Source: Oligoflexia bacterium (lineage in GTDB: Bacteria > Bdellovibrionota > UBA1018). From it: a stretch of 35,179 bases of DNA. Numbering within the stretch: position 1 is the first letter of the stretch; the number at the start of each line of letters is the position of its first letter. Positions 8,812-17,081 of this stretch are shown here, one piece after another. Position numbers and translations under genes: made by a program. Under the pieces are notes generated by a model. That model made no database searches and was not told the origin of the DNA. It saw only the letters and a program-made list of their open reading frames with translations. Location of the stretch: the NCBI GenBank assembly GCA_903898645.1, contig CAIUGE010000099.1:1-35179 (forward strand). Reading direction: 5' to 3'.

Positions 8812-9357
8812 TTACTTCGAACCTGCAGCCTTACCTTGCTTACGAATGATAACTTCATCCGAATACTTAATCCCTTTACCTTGATAAGGCTCAGGCTCAC
8901 GGAATGAACGGATTTTGGATGCAACCATACCCACCTGCATCTTATCTGCGCCCATCACAACAACATGCGTATTATTATCAACACGCGCTGTAATGCCTAC
9001 TGGCATTTCATAGTCAATCGGATGCGAGTAGCCCAAAAGCAGATTCAAAACCTGACCTTTCATAGCCGCACGGTACCCGACGCCCACGATATCAAGCTCA
9101 CGCACAAAACCTGTATGCACACCATGCACCATATTAGCAATCAATGTCCTGGTCAGACCATGAAGAGCCGCAGCTTGTGTCGATGCTGCTTCATCACGAT
9201 CAACTGTCAACACATCCTGCTCAATAGCAACACGGACGCCTACTGGCAGTGTATGCGTGAGTTTGCCCTTCGGCCCCTCAACATTCACTAAGGCACCGTT
9301 CAAAATGACTTTTACTCCTTGCGGAATACGGACTGGTACTTTACCTACTCGTGACAT
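8812..9357 (-). CDS. rplF: 50S ribosomal protein L6
   Basis: L6 lies at the base of the L7/L12 stalk near the GTPase centre. This is a standard-length 181-aa protein starting '[15 protein letters not shown]'. It contains two tandem L6 alpha/beta folds and the C-terminal signature '[10 protein letters not shown]'. It begins 3 nt downstream of the rpsH stop. Confidence 0.98.
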   Translation of the reverse strand: MSRVGKVPVRIPQGVKVILNGALVNVEGPKGKLTHTLPVGVRVAIEQDVLTVDRDEAASTQAAALHGLTRTLIANMVHGVHTGFVRELDIVGVGYRAAMKGQVLNLLLGYSHPIDYEMPVGITARVDNNTHVVVMGADKMQVGMVASKIRSFREPEPYQGKGIKYSDEVIIRKQGKAAGSK

Positions 9358-9360
9358 AAA

Positions 9361-9759
9361 TCACCAAACCTCACACAAAATCTCACCACCAACCTTCAGC
9401 GCATGCGCCTTATGGCCAGTTGTCACACCTCTTGAGGTAGACACAATTGCAACACCAGCACCACCCAGTGGACGCGGCATCTTCTCGTACCCAGTATAGC
9501 GACGCAAACCTGGGCGACTTACACGGCGAATACCGCGAATCACACAATCTCCCGTCTCTGTATACCGAAGATACACCTTGATCATAGGATGGCCTTCTTC
9601 ACGCATAAGCCTGAAGTTCTTAATATAGCCTTCCTCTTTCAAGACACGTACAACGTTAGCTTTTAAACGCGATGCAGGGATTTCGACTTTTTCATGTCCC
9701 TCTTTGCTCGCATTTCGAATTCTTGTCAGCAAATCCGCTACCGGATCAGTCATGCACAT
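9361..9759 (-). CDS. rpsH: 30S ribosomal protein S8
   Basis: S8 binds the central domain of 16S rRNA and in E. coli represses the spc operon. The 132-aa product contains 'TDPVADLLTRIRNA', 'RVSRPGLRRYTGYEKMPR', and the C-terminal 'GVAIVSTSRGVTTGHKA' that makes rRNA contacts. Two ATGs are possible, 9759 and 9753. The first is better spaced from AGGG. Confidence 0.97.
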   Translation of the reverse strand: MCMTDPVADLLTRIRNASKEGHEKVEIPASRLKANVVRVLKEEGYIKNFRLMREEGHPMIKVYLRYTETGDCVIRGIRRVSRPGLRRYTGYEKMPRPLGGAGVAIVSTSRGVTTGHKAHALKVGGEILCEVW

Positions 9760-9774
9760 TCGTTATTCCCTCTC

Positions 9775-9960
9775 TTACCAGCTCGACTTCGTCACGCCAG
9801 GCAACTGCCCCTTCAGGGCAAGTCCACGAAAACAAAGACGACACATGTTAAACTTCCTCATATACGCACGAGGCCGACCACAGAGCGGACAACGATTTCG
9901 CAGCCGCGTGGAAAATTTCTGAAGAGCTCCTATTTTCACAAGCTTACACTTCTTTGACAA
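9775..9960 (-). CDS. rpsN: 30S ribosomal protein S14, type Z (zinc-binding)
   Basis: This 61-aa short S14 has two CxxC pairs ('[10 protein letters not shown]' and '[10 protein letters not shown]') and the terminal '[11 protein letters not shown]'. It is the zinc form, not the longer zinc-free proteobacterial form. The start codon is TTG, preceded by AAGGAG that overlaps the rplE stop. Its upstream spacing and length fit the family. Confidence 0.95.
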   Translation of the reverse strand: MSKKCKLVKIGALQKFSTRLRNRCPLCGRPRAYMRKFNMCRLCFRGLALKGQLPGVTKSSW

Positions 9961-9971
9961 ACTTCATCTCC

Positions 9972-10706
9972 TTATTTGCGAAACGGCATGCCCAGTTCAG
10001 CCAAGAGCGCATGCGCATGCTCATTTTGCCCTGCACTCGTTTCAATAGACACTGTAAAGCCACGGACCTTATCCACTCGATCATAGTTAATCTCAGGGAA
10101 AATAATCTGCTCACGAACTCCTAAGGAAAAATTCCCCCGACCATCAAACCCCGTAGGGCTCACACCCTTAAAGTCACGCACACGAGGGAGCGCAACATTT
10201 ATAAGGCGGTCTAAGAATTCATACATACGTGCACGGCGAAGCGTTACCTTCACACCAAGCGCGTTACCTTCTCGCACCTTAAAAGATGCAATAGATTTCT
10301 TTGCACGTGTCAATACCGGCTTCTGTCCCGAGATCGTCATGATTTCTTCAAATGCCCCATCAAGCACCTTAGGGTTTGCAACTGCTTCTTTAACACAGCA
10401 GTTAATAACAACCTTTTTTAACCTTGGTACCTGCATAGGATTCTTAAATTCATAGCGCTTCATCAAGACCGGCACAACATCCTGCCGATAACGTATCTTC
10501 AGACGAGGTTCAGTACTCGGAGAAGTCTTCGTTTCGCCAGCAGCTGCAATCTTTACCGATGCAGCCGCAGCTTCAGCTGCTGCCTTTTTTGCACGCGCAC
10601 GGTGAGCATCAGCTGCTGCCTTTTTCGTATCCTTCTCAACTGGGGCTGCTGCCTCAGCACTATTCTTTTCTTTCTTCTCGCCCGCTGGCGTCTTATCGGC
10701 TGCCAC
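9972..10706 (-). CDS. rplE: 50S ribosomal protein L5 with long Ala/Lys-rich N-terminal extension
   Basis: L5 binds 5S rRNA and contacts P-site tRNA. The core (about residues 68-244) is ordinary, with '[10 protein letters not shown]', '[15 protein letters not shown]' and '[12 protein letters not shown]'. The first 65 or so residues are a low-complexity, alanine-, lysine- and glutamate-rich region absent from typical L5 (about 180 aa). The extension contains a 12-residue repeat, [12 protein letters not shown] then [12 protein letters not shown]. This reflects a 17-nt direct repeat at 10573-10589 and 10609-10625. Initiation is at GTG with GGAGGAG just upstream, so the extension is probably translated. 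Confidence 0.95.
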   Translation of the reverse strand: MAADKTPAGEKKEKNSAEAAAPVEKDTKKAAADAHRARAKKAAAEAAAASVKIAAAGETKTSPSTEPRLKIRYRQDVVPVLMKRYEFKNPMQVPRLKKVVINCCVKEAVANPKVLDGAFEEIMTISGQKPVLTRAKKSIASFKVREGNALGVKVTLRRARMYEFLDRLINVALPRVRDFKGVSPTGFDGRGNFSLGVREQIIFPEINYDRVDKVRGFTVSIETSAGQNEHAHALLAELGMPFRK

Positions 10707-10719
10707 GATCTCCTCCTAC

Positions 10720-11079
10720 TTAAGCCTGTACAATCATATTTTTGCAACGCACACACTGGCGCTGCACAACGGTTTTATTATCCGCATCAACATGCCGTAG
10801 GCGACGGTGACGAACACCACGCACACATGCACTGCAATAAAGTAAAACATTTGCATAATGAATCGCAGATTCTTTCTTGCGAATCTCACCAGGTGCATTC
10901 TGCTTTCCTTTAACGTGACGCGTTACAATATTCACGCCTTCAACGAGCACACGCATATCTTCTGCATCAACACGCATCACTTTGCCTATCTTGCCCTTGT
11001 CCTTACCAACCATGACCTGTATAAGATCATTGCGCTTTAAGGACAATTTTCTCTTACAAGACTCTTTTAGCATACTCAC
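10720..11079 (-). CDS. rplX: 50S ribosomal protein L24, zinc-ribbon-like
   Basis: L24 is an assembly initiator near the tunnel exit. The KOW motif lies at about residues 17-45 ('[20 protein letters not shown]'). The C-terminal half retains two Cys pairs (CSAC and CVRC), as in zinc-binding L24 proteins. It has 119 aa. A GTG at 11079 is well spaced after AAGGAG; the ATG at 11073 is the alternative. Confidence 0.95.
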   Translation of the reverse strand: MSMLKESCKRKLSLKRNDLIQVMVGKDKGKIGKVMRVDAEDMRVLVEGVNIVTRHVKGKQNAPGEIRKKESAIHYANVLLYCSACVRGVRHRRLRHVDADNKTVVQRQCVRCKNMIVQA

Positions 11080-11091
11080 AATCCACTCTCC

Positions 11092-11460
11092 TTACAGCAC
11101 TTCAGGCGCAAGCGAAATAATCTTCGTAAATGCCTTGGCACGCAACTCACGAGCCACTGGCCCAAAAATACGTGTTCCAATAGGCTCATTTTGTGCATTC
11201 ACCAAAACAGCTGAATTTACATCAAAACGAATATAAGTGCCATCATGACGATTCACTTCTTTCTTCGTCCGAACAATCACTGCTTTCACAACATCGCCAC
11301 TTTTGACTTTAGCATGAGGCACAGCATCTTTGACTGACACTACAATCACATCACCTAAGGACGCATACCGTCTACGTGTCCCGCCAAGAACCTTGATACA
11401 CATGACCGACTTCGCACCAGAATTATCAGCGACATCAAGTCGCGTTTGTGTCTGAATCAT
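11092..11460 (-). CDS. rplN: 50S ribosomal protein L14
   Basis: L14 sits at the subunit interface and forms bridge B5/B8 with 16S rRNA. The standard 122-aa protein opens '[17 protein letters not shown]' and has '[13 protein letters not shown]', 'VIVRTKKEV' and '[13 protein letters not shown]'. It begins 3 nt after the rpsQ stop. Confidence 0.98.
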   Translation of the reverse strand: MIQTQTRLDVADNSGAKSVMCIKVLGGTRRRYASLGDVIVVSVKDAVPHAKVKSGDVVKAVIVRTKKEVNRHDGTYIRFDVNSAVLVNAQNEPIGTRIFGPVARELRAKAFTKIISLAPEVL

Positions 11461-11463
11461 CGT

Positions 11464-11748
11464 CTACTCCTTCGATCCGTCAGCACGCGTTAAGATTTCT
11501 TGCAAAACCCAACGCTTATCACGACTCAAAGGACGCGACTCAACAACACGCACACGGTCACCAATCTTTGCTTCATTCTTCTCGTCATGCGCCTTGTACT
11601 TACAGGATCTTTCAAGATACTTTTTATAAAGTCCATGACGAACCTGACGATCAACTTTGACAACAATCGTCTTCATCATCTTATCACTCACGACAACGCC
11701 AAGCATCGTTCGGCGACGCGCTAGCGCTTTACCTTCTACTTCACTCAT
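11464..11748 (-). CDS. rpsQ: 30S ribosomal protein S17
   Basis: S17 is an OB-fold primary binder of the 16S 5' domain. The 94-aa product contains '[20 protein letters not shown]', '[15 protein letters not shown]' and '[11 protein letters not shown]'. Its ATG overlaps the rpmC stop (ATGA), a sign of translational coupling. Confidence 0.97.
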   Translation of the reverse strand: MSEVEGKALARRRTMLGVVVSDKMMKTIVVKVDRQVRHGLYKKYLERSCKYKAHDEKNEAKIGDRVRVVESRPLSRDKRWVLQEILTRADGSKE

Positions 11749-11966
11749 TGCGCGCCTCCTTTTGCTTCCGCTATACTCATCACCGTCTTCATACGCGCCA
11801 TTTCCTTACGCATGCGCCACAGAGATGCCGTGTCCCTCAAAAAACCACCCTTATGTCTGAGCTTTGCATGAAAAAGCGCTAATTCGAGTTTTTGAACTTC
11901 ATTACGCAATTCATCAGCAGGCAGCTCAGCCAATACTTTTAATCTATCTCTACGTTTACTTGCCAC
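11745..11966 (-). CDS. rpmC: 50S ribosomal protein L29
   Basis: L29 lies next to L23 at the peptide exit. I place the start at GTG 11966, which follows AAGGAG by 6-7 nt and yields 73 aa, near the usual 60-75. An in-frame ATG at 12026 lies inside rplP and would add 20 unconserved residues. Family features are '[20 protein letters not shown]' and the basic C-terminal helix 'RRKEMAR'-like (here [11 protein letters not shown]). Confidence 0.93.
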   Translation of the reverse strand: MASKRRDRLKVLAELPADELRNEVQKLELALFHAKLRHKGGFLRDTASLWRMRKEMARMKTVMSIAEAKGGAQ

Positions 11967-11976
11967 AATCTGCTCC

Positions 11977-12468
11977 TTATTCGACCTGTGCCCGTTTAGC
12001 AGCTTTTTCTGCACGGCGTTCATCACGGTCCGTCTCGAGCTGCTTCACTGCCAAAGCTTCTGATGCTCGGCTAATCGGTTTACAATGAATAGGTAGCTTA
12101 TTATTCGCGAGCCTTAGAGCCTCAAAAGCCTCCGACTGAGGAATACCACCCATTTCAAAAATCACTCGGCCGGGCTTGATCACTGCTGCCCATTCTTCAA
12201 CGTTACCCTTCCCACTTCCCATACGAGTTTCAGCTGCCTTCTTCGTAATAGGTTTATCAGGAAAGATACGGATCCAAACTTGACCACCACGCTTAACGTA
12301 CCGGGTCATCGCAATACGCGATGCTTCGATCTGTCGAGCATTAATGCGGCCACATTCCGTAGCCTGAAGACCAAACTCGCCAAAAAACAAGGACCCACCA
12401 CGGTCTGCTTTGCCCCGCATATGCCCTTTTTGAACTTTTCGCCACTTGACTCTTTTTGGTGCTAACAT
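11977..12468 (-). CDS. rplP: 50S ribosomal protein L16
   Basis: L16 borders the A site and peptidyl transferase centre. It begins '[19 protein letters not shown]', with '[20 protein letters not shown]' and '[18 protein letters not shown]' conserved. At 163 aa it is about 25 residues longer than usual. The excess is a charged C-terminal tail ('[17 protein letters not shown]'). Confidence 0.97.
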   Translation of the reverse strand: MLAPKRVKWRKVQKGHMRGKADRGGSLFFGEFGLQATECGRINARQIEASRIAMTRYVKRGGQVWIRIFPDKPITKKAAETRMGSGKGNVEEWAAVIKPGRVIFEMGGIPQSEAFEALRLANNKLPIHCKPISRASEALAVKQLETDRDERRAEKAAKRAQVE

Positions 12469-12470
12469 CG

Positions 12471-13142
12471 TTATGCCCCTTGCACAGTCTTAGCGTCAAG
12501 AGTCGCTTGCTTCTTCAATGTCTGAACCTCTCCATGATAGACCCAAGCCTTGACGCCAATCACACCGTAGGTCGTATTTGATTCAGCAGTTCCATAATCA
12601 ATATTTGCACGCAAAGTATGAAGCGGCACACTATCTTCGCTGTACCACTCAGTACGTGCTATTTCTGCACCACCCAAGCGTCCAGAAACACGGATCTTAA
12701 TCCCGAGTACACCTTGCTTGAATGCGGCTGTCATACACTTCTTCATAGCGCGTCTGAAAGCAACGCGTTTCTCCAACTGGAGCGCCACGTTCTCAGCAAT
12801 CAACATGGCATTGGCTTCTGGCTTCTTCACTTCAATGATATTCAAGAAGATTTCATTTTTTGATAACTTCTGCATATCTATCTTAAGAAGCTCAACGCCT
12901 GCACCCTTTTTGCCAATCACAATCCCAGGACGCGCAGTGTGCACATTGATCTTTACCTTGCTTGCAGCACGCTCAATTTCAATGCGCGCAATACCTGCAC
13001 CCTTGAGCTTCGAGCGCAAGAAGGCACGGATCTTAATATCCTCATGCAATAAACGACTATAATCACGCTTTGCAAACCAACGGCTATCCCATGTCCGTGT
13101 AATACCTAGGCGAAAACCGATAGGATTAACTTTCTGCCCCAT
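12471..13142 (-). CDS. rpsC: 30S ribosomal protein S3
   Basis: S3 lines the mRNA entry tunnel and helps unwind mRNA. I start at the ATG at 13142 ('[14 protein letters not shown]'), the conserved S3 start, 1 nt after the rplV stop and with GGAG upstream. The 223-aa product has the KH type 2 domain ('[16 protein letters not shown]', about 60-75) and the C-terminal '[20 protein letters not shown]'. Confidence 0.97.
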   Translation of the reverse strand: MGQKVNPIGFRLGITRTWDSRWFAKRDYSRLLHEDIKIRAFLRSKLKGAGIARIEIERAASKVKINVHTARPGIVIGKKGAGVELLKIDMQKLSKNEIFLNIIEVKKPEANAMLIAENVALQLEKRVAFRRAMKKCMTAAFKQGVLGIKIRVSGRLGGAEIARTEWYSEDSVPLHTLRANIDYGTAESNTTYGVIGVKAWVYHGEVQTLKKQATLDAKTVQGA

Positions 13143-13143
13143 C

Positions 13144-13488
13144 TTACTTGCTCCAGTCTCCAAGAACGATGCGTATATTGCTCGTCTTCTTATTAATGCG
13201 CGTACCTGATCCTTTAGCGCGTGCCCGAAACCTCTTGATTGTCATACCCTGTCCAACAAGAAGTGTATGGATATATAAAGACGCTGATGTCTCCGCTTGG
13301 CCTTGAAAAAGCATATTTGCTATTGCGCCTCTCACCAAAGTCGCAATCACTCCTGCCGTTCGCTTGCGTGGAGAGAAATCAAGAATCTCCAATGCTTCAT
13401 GCACAGTTTTACCGCGCACCTGATCTGCTACAAGCCCTATCTTGCGAGGCGTAATACGCACAGATCCTAATTTTGCAGTCACTTGCAT
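13144..13488 (-). CDS. rplV: 50S ribosomal protein L22
   Basis: L22 extends a beta-hairpin into the exit tunnel at the constriction where macrolides bind. The 114-aa product has '[20 protein letters not shown]' and the hairpin tip region '[16 protein letters not shown]' (about 83-98). No deletion in the hairpin is evident. Confidence 0.97.
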   Translation of the reverse strand: MQVTAKLGSVRITPRKIGLVADQVRGKTVHEALEILDFSPRKRTAGVIATLVRGAIANMLFQGQAETSASLYIHTLLVGQGMTIKRFRARAKGSGTRINKKTSNIRIVLGDWSK

Positions 13489-13500
13489 ACTATCTCTCCC

Positions 13501-13803
13501 TTAACTCTTGGCTGGCTTCGAGCCAGTATCAGCTGCCTTCTTCTCAGAAGACGTATGACCATGAAATGTCCGCGTGAGCGAAAATTCACCCAACTTATGA
13601 CCAACCATGTTTTCGGTGACATAGACGGGAACAAACTTCTTCCCATTATGTACAGCGAAGGTAAATCCTACAAAATCAGGCAGCACAGTCGATCGACGTG
13701 ACCATGTCTTGATCACTTTACGATCCTGGCTTTGCCGTGCCGACTGTACTTTTTTCAACAAATGATCGTCGCAAAAAGGACCTTTTTTAATTGAACGGGC
13801 CAC
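13501..13803 (-). CDS. rpsS: 30S ribosomal protein S19
   Basis: S19 lies in the 30S head with S13. It starts with GTG ('[18 protein letters not shown]') after AAGGAG. The conserved '[20 protein letters not shown]' and 'TRTFHGH' are present. It has 100 aa, with a slightly long Ser/Lys-rich C-terminus. Confidence 0.97.
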   Translation of the reverse strand: MARSIKKGPFCDDHLLKKVQSARQSQDRKVIKTWSRRSTVLPDFVGFTFAVHNGKKFVPVYVTENMVGHKLGEFSLTRTFHGHTSSEKKAADTGSKPAKS

Positions 13804-13812
13804 ATGCTCTCC

Positions 13813-14646
13813 TTATCGCCGTCGTTTCACAATAAATGCATCAGTGCGCTTATTGTTCCTTGTCTTATACCCTTTAGTTGGAACACCCCACGGAGTACGA
13901 GGATGACCACCACCAGAACTCTTGCCTTCACCACCGCCATGAGGATGATCAATAGGATTCATAGAAACCCCTCGATTTGTCGGACGTACGCCCAACCATC
14001 GATTTCGACCAGCTTTTCCAAGTGACAAATTCTCATGATCAGTATTTGATACCTGACCAATAGACGCAGAGCACGCCGAATGAATACGACGAATCTCTCC
14101 GCTTGGCATCTTGATCTGACAGTATTCTTTATCTTTTGCCATCAGCTGCGCACTGCCACCTGCACTACGCGCCAACTGCCCGCCACGCCCAGGAACCATT
14201 TCTACATTATGGATCAATGTTCCTACTGGGATCGAACTTAAAGGCAAATGATTCCCCGGCTTAATATCAGACGCAGGACCTGCAACGACGCTATCACCAA
14301 CACGCAGATCGAGCGGCGCAATAATATATCGCTTTTCCCCATCTATATAATGGATCAGAGCAATATAGGCCGTTCGGTTTGGATCATACTCCAGAGAAGC
14401 AACCTTACCTGGAATATCAATTTTCGAACGATGAAAATCAATAACACGGAACATTCTCTTATGACCGCCGCCAATATGACGAACTGTCATTTTTCCAAAC
14501 TGATTGCGACCCCCGCTTTTCTTCAAAGCGACAAACAAACTTCGTGGCTTCTTAGGCTGGTCTTTCTTTGGCGTTAAGCAGGAAAAATCAGCAACATTCT
14601 TATATCGAAGTGATGGCGTAATTGGCTTAAACGACTTCATTGCCAT
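13813..14646 (-). CDS. rplB: 50S ribosomal protein L2
   Basis: L2 is essential for subunit association and peptidyl transfer. It has 277 aa with the normal two-domain fold. The conserved C-terminal loop contains '[16 protein letters not shown]', which includes the active-centre-proximal His, and the protein ends in a basic tail. It overlaps rplW by 20 nt. Confidence 0.98.
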   Translation of the reverse strand: MAMKSFKPITPSLRYKNVADFSCLTPKKDQPKKPRSLFVALKKSGGRNQFGKMTVRHIGGGHKRMFRVIDFHRSKIDIPGKVASLEYDPNRTAYIALIHYIDGEKRYIIAPLDLRVGDSVVAGPASDIKPGNHLPLSSIPVGTLIHNVEMVPGRGGQLARSAGGSAQLMAKDKEYCQIKMPSGEIRRIHSACSASIGQVSNTDHENLSLGKAGRNRWLGVRPTNRGVSMNPIDHPHGGGEGKSSGGGHPRTPWGVPTKGYKTRNNKRTDAFIVKRRR

Positions 14647-14941
14647 GAGCTACTCCTCCATGTTCATACGGTTCAAATCTCTGGTTTTCTGGAAGACGAA
14701 CAATAGCCTTCTTCCAACTCGAACTCTTAGAAACCCCGCGACCTGCTTTTTTTACTTTACCAGGCATGACCTGCGTGCGAACACACAGAACCTTGACTGC
14801 AAATAACTTCTCAAGCGCTTCGCGTATCTGAGGCTTTGTTGCACTCAACGCAACCTCAAACGTATGCATTCCGTTTTTCTGAATATTATAACTTTTTTCC
14901 GTCGCTATATACCGCTTAATGCATCCATACATACTATGCAT
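14627..14941 (-). CDS. rplW: 50S ribosomal protein L23
   Basis: L23 is at the tunnel exit and docks trigger factor and SRP. This 104-aa protein has '[20 protein letters not shown]' and '[20 protein letters not shown]', then '[19 protein letters not shown]'. It is preceded by AAGGAGG and its end overlaps rplB. Confidence 0.96.
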   Translation of the reverse strand: MHSMYGCIKRYIATEKSYNIQKNGMHTFEVALSATKPQIREALEKLFAVKVLCVRTQVMPGKVKKAGRGVSKSSSWKKAIVRLPENQRFEPYEHGGVAHGNEVV

Positions 14942-14950
14942 AATGCCTCC

Positions 14951-15574
14951 TTATTGCGCCAACCGCTGTTCAATCGCAAGGAGGGCACGCTTTGTCATCA
15001 CAAGCCATTCACTGCGTATAATGTCATACACATTCAAACCTTCTGTTCGCAACACCTTCACTCGCGGAATATTTCTTCCAGAAAGTTCAAGGACCCGGTT
15101 TGCATCATCAACGATAAGCACCTGATCCACATCTAATTTCTGAAACAAAAGCTCTGCAAGCACTTTGGTCTTACACGCTTCCAGCTTCCACTCGTCTATC
15201 ACCAACATGCGCTTCTCAAGCACACGATCTGAAAGCGCAGAACGAAGCGCCCCGCGAATCATCTCTTTTGGTGTCGACTGCGCATAAGAACGCGGCTGAG
15301 GACCAAAATTTTGACCGCCGCCTGGCTTCAAAGGTGAACGAATCGAACCCTGACGAGCACTTCCTGTCCCCTTCTGCTTAAATGGCTTCCGACCACCACC
15401 ACGCACTTCAGCTTTCGTCTTGGTTTTTGCTGTTCCACGTCGTCTATTTGCTAGCTGCGCTTTAATCACTTGATGCACAAGAGGTTCATTGACCTCAACA
15501 CCAAAGACGTCCTCGCGAAGCGTCAGCTCGCCAACTTTTTGTTTTTCCTGATTTATTACGTCAACCGTCAGCAT
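14951..15574 (-). CDS. rplD: 50S ribosomal protein L4
   Basis: L4 forms part of the tunnel constriction and in E. coli represses the S10 operon. The 207-aa product has the long tunnel loop (about 45-100) with 'GGGRKPFKQKGTGSARQGS' and 'PKEMIRGALRSALSDRV'. If the structured leader before rplC is autoregulatory, L4 is the first candidate ligand; this is inference. Confidence 0.97.
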   Translation of the reverse strand: MLTVDVINQEKQKVGELTLREDVFGVEVNEPLVHQVIKAQLANRRRGTAKTKTKAEVRGGGRKPFKQKGTGSARQGSIRSPLKPGGGQNFGPQPRSYAQSTPKEMIRGALRSALSDRVLEKRMLVIDEWKLEACKTKVLAELLFQKLDVDQVLIVDDANRVLELSGRNIPRVKVLRTEGLNVYDIIRSEWLVMTKRALLAIEQRLAQ

Positions 15575-15583
15575 ATGTCTTTC

Positions 15584-16300
15584 CTATCCGCTGTTCTTCA
15601 CAGTACGTCGAATCGTTACAATCCCACTGCGCGGACCAGGTACACTCCCATGCACAAGGAGGAGCTGATTTTCATGGTCAACACGAAGCACTCGCACATT
15701 CTGCACAGTAACCCGCACGTTTCCCATCTGGCCTGCCATCTTCTTGTTCTTAAAGCATTTCCCAGGATCAGCACGATTCCCAATCGAACCAATCGAGCGA
15801 TGCACAAGCGATGCCCCATGCGACTTAGGACCGCCAGCCATATGGTAACGCTTCATTCCACCTTGAAACCCTTTACCCTTATTGACTGCCACTAAATCAA
15901 CAGCATCCCCGGCCTTTAGAAAATCAGCAGACAAAACTTTACCCACCTCAAGACCGTCGAGAGAATCTTTCTCCCCAAGACGAAACTCTTGATAATGGTA
16001 AAAACCACCTTCTGTCACTGACTTGACATGGCCACGCTCGGCAAGCGTTGCGCTTTTTGCCTTCTTCGCTAAAAATCCAATTTGTACAGCTTGATACCCA
16101 TCTTTTGCGTGATTTTTGACCTGCGTGATAATTGCAGGCTTCAAGTCAATCACGGTCACAGCAAAAACTTCGCCCGCTTCATTATAGATCTGGGTCATGC
16201 CGGATTTAATACCAACAATACCACCAAGACCTTGTGTTAAAGCGACTTGCTGACGATGCGTAGCGCTTGTTTGAGGCTCTTTTGTTTCTTCTTCACTCAT
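15584..16300 (-). CDS. rplC: 50S ribosomal protein L3
   Basis: L3 reaches the peptidyl transferase centre. I chose the ATG at 16300 (MSEEETKEPQ) because GAGGAAGA is 6 nt upstream; a GTG at 16306 is too close to it. The 238-aa protein has an N-terminal extension of about 24 residues before 'GIVGIKSGMTQIYNEAGE'. The L3 signature 'VNKGKGFQGGMKRYHMAGG' and 'GSIGNRADPGKCFKNKKMAG' follow. It heads the S10-type cluster after a long structured gap. Confidence 0.96.
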   Translation of the reverse strand: MSEEETKEPQTSATHRQQVALTQGLGGIVGIKSGMTQIYNEAGEVFAVTVIDLKPAIITQVKNHAKDGYQAVQIGFLAKKAKSATLAERGHVKSVTEGGFYHYQEFRLGEKDSLDGLEVGKVLSADFLKAGDAVDLVAVNKGKGFQGGMKRYHMAGGPKSHGASLVHRSIGSIGNRADPGKCFKNKKMAGQMGNVRVTVQNVRVLRVDHENQLLLVHGSVPGPRSGIVTIRRTVKNSG

Positions 16301-16622
16301 ACTCACTCTTCCTCACTCCGCTCCAGACACCCATAAATATGCACACGTAGGCCTCAGGTTTCATGACCATTTTGCAACCCATATGTTTTTCAAAACCCAG
16401 TACAGTACCGCCTGCAGCATCACCGGGATTTTCATCCGGATGCATCCACAAGACGGCTAGTGATTCACTGACTTGATTGCCGGGAGTCTTTCAACGAGGG
16501 CAAACAGTATCAGGGATCCCTGTCAGTGCGCTCCAATGGCTTTCGCCATTCAAACGACTGGAGCAACGTATTCACCGTGCCAGGACACCCTACCACACCC
16601 CAAGAGTGTGTCAAATATTTTC
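16301..16622 (-). promoter_or_regulatory. Structured leader between rpsJ and rplC (candidate r-protein autoregulatory RNA)
   Basis: This 322-nt gap in an otherwise compact operon has no convincing gene. On the minus strand it contains an 11-bp composite hairpin: 16559-16564 with 16530-16535 outside, 16545-16549 with 16536-16540 inside. It has a 9-nt one-sided bulge and a GAAA tetraloop. A second hairpin at 16423-16439 (CCGGAT-GAAA-ATCCCGG, one bulged C) is also GAAA-capped. A 12-nt perfect palindrome CAGGGATCCCTG lies at 16511-16522. No T-run terminator is seen. A 52-codon frame from about 16447 overlaps the rplC start but lacks a ribosome-binding site. Confidence 0.5.
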
Positions 16623-16934
16623 TTAACTTTTCAACTCAACGTCAACGCCGGCCGATAAATCAAGCTTCATAAGAGAATCGATTGTCTGCTGTGTTGGCTC
16701 AAGAATATCGAGAAGACGTTTGTGCGTCCGCACTTCGAATTGCTCACGAGACTTCTTATCAATATGGGGCGATCGCAGCACACAGTACTTATTAATCACT
16801 GTTGGTAACGGGATCGGACCACGCACTGTTGCCCCAGTACGCTTTGCTGTATTCACAATTTCCCAAACCGACTGGTCAAGCACCCTGTGATCAAATGCTT
16901 TCAATTTAATGCGAATTTTATGCTCTATCGCCAT
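16623..16934 (-). CDS. rpsJ: 30S ribosomal protein S10 / NusE
   Basis: S10 is a head protein of the 30S subunit and, with NusB, an antitermination factor. This standard 103-aa protein has '[20 protein letters not shown]', '[12 protein letters not shown]', and '[20 protein letters not shown]'. It is isolated by 147 nt from fusA and 322 nt from rplC, both gaps containing hairpins, so it may be expressed partly on its own. GAGGAGAG precedes the ATG. Confidence 0.97.
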   Translation of the reverse strand: MAIEHKIRIKLKAFDHRVLDQSVWEIVNTAKRTGATVRGPIPLPTVINKYCVLRSPHIDKKSREQFEVRTHKRLLDILEPTQQTIDSLMKLDLSAGVDVELKS

Positions 16935-16960
16935 GTCTCTCTCCTCGTGGAAGCAGTTCC

Positions 16961-16986
16961 CTAAAAACGCAAACGGTCGTTTTTAG
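16961..16986 (-). other. Inverted repeat in the rpsJ 5' leader
   Basis: Nine-base perfect arms (CTAAAAACG / CGTTTTTAG; 16961-16969 and 16978-16986) flank an 8-nt loop. It lies 27 nt upstream of the rpsJ ATG. A shorter alternative fold, AAAC-GACC-GTTT, is possible and would free the T5 run, so the element could act as an attenuator. It is not a textbook terminator. Confidence 0.5.
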
Positions 16987-17081
16987 CAATCTTGCATCCT
17001 GTATAACCAGCGTGCGAATCTTTCGCCCGTTTGACTGTGAAGTGCGTCACTATAACTGCTCATTATGCCGCTGACAAGCCC

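Noticed and set aside
10573-10625. Two 17-nt direct repeats as a possible mobile or regulatory repeat
   Set aside because: They are in phase, 36 nt apart, and simply encode the repeated KKAAA segment of the L5 extension.
16301-16447. 52-codon leader frame overlapping the rplC start
   Set aside because: It has no ribosome-binding site and no recognisable sequence. The RNA structures in the gap are the better explanation.
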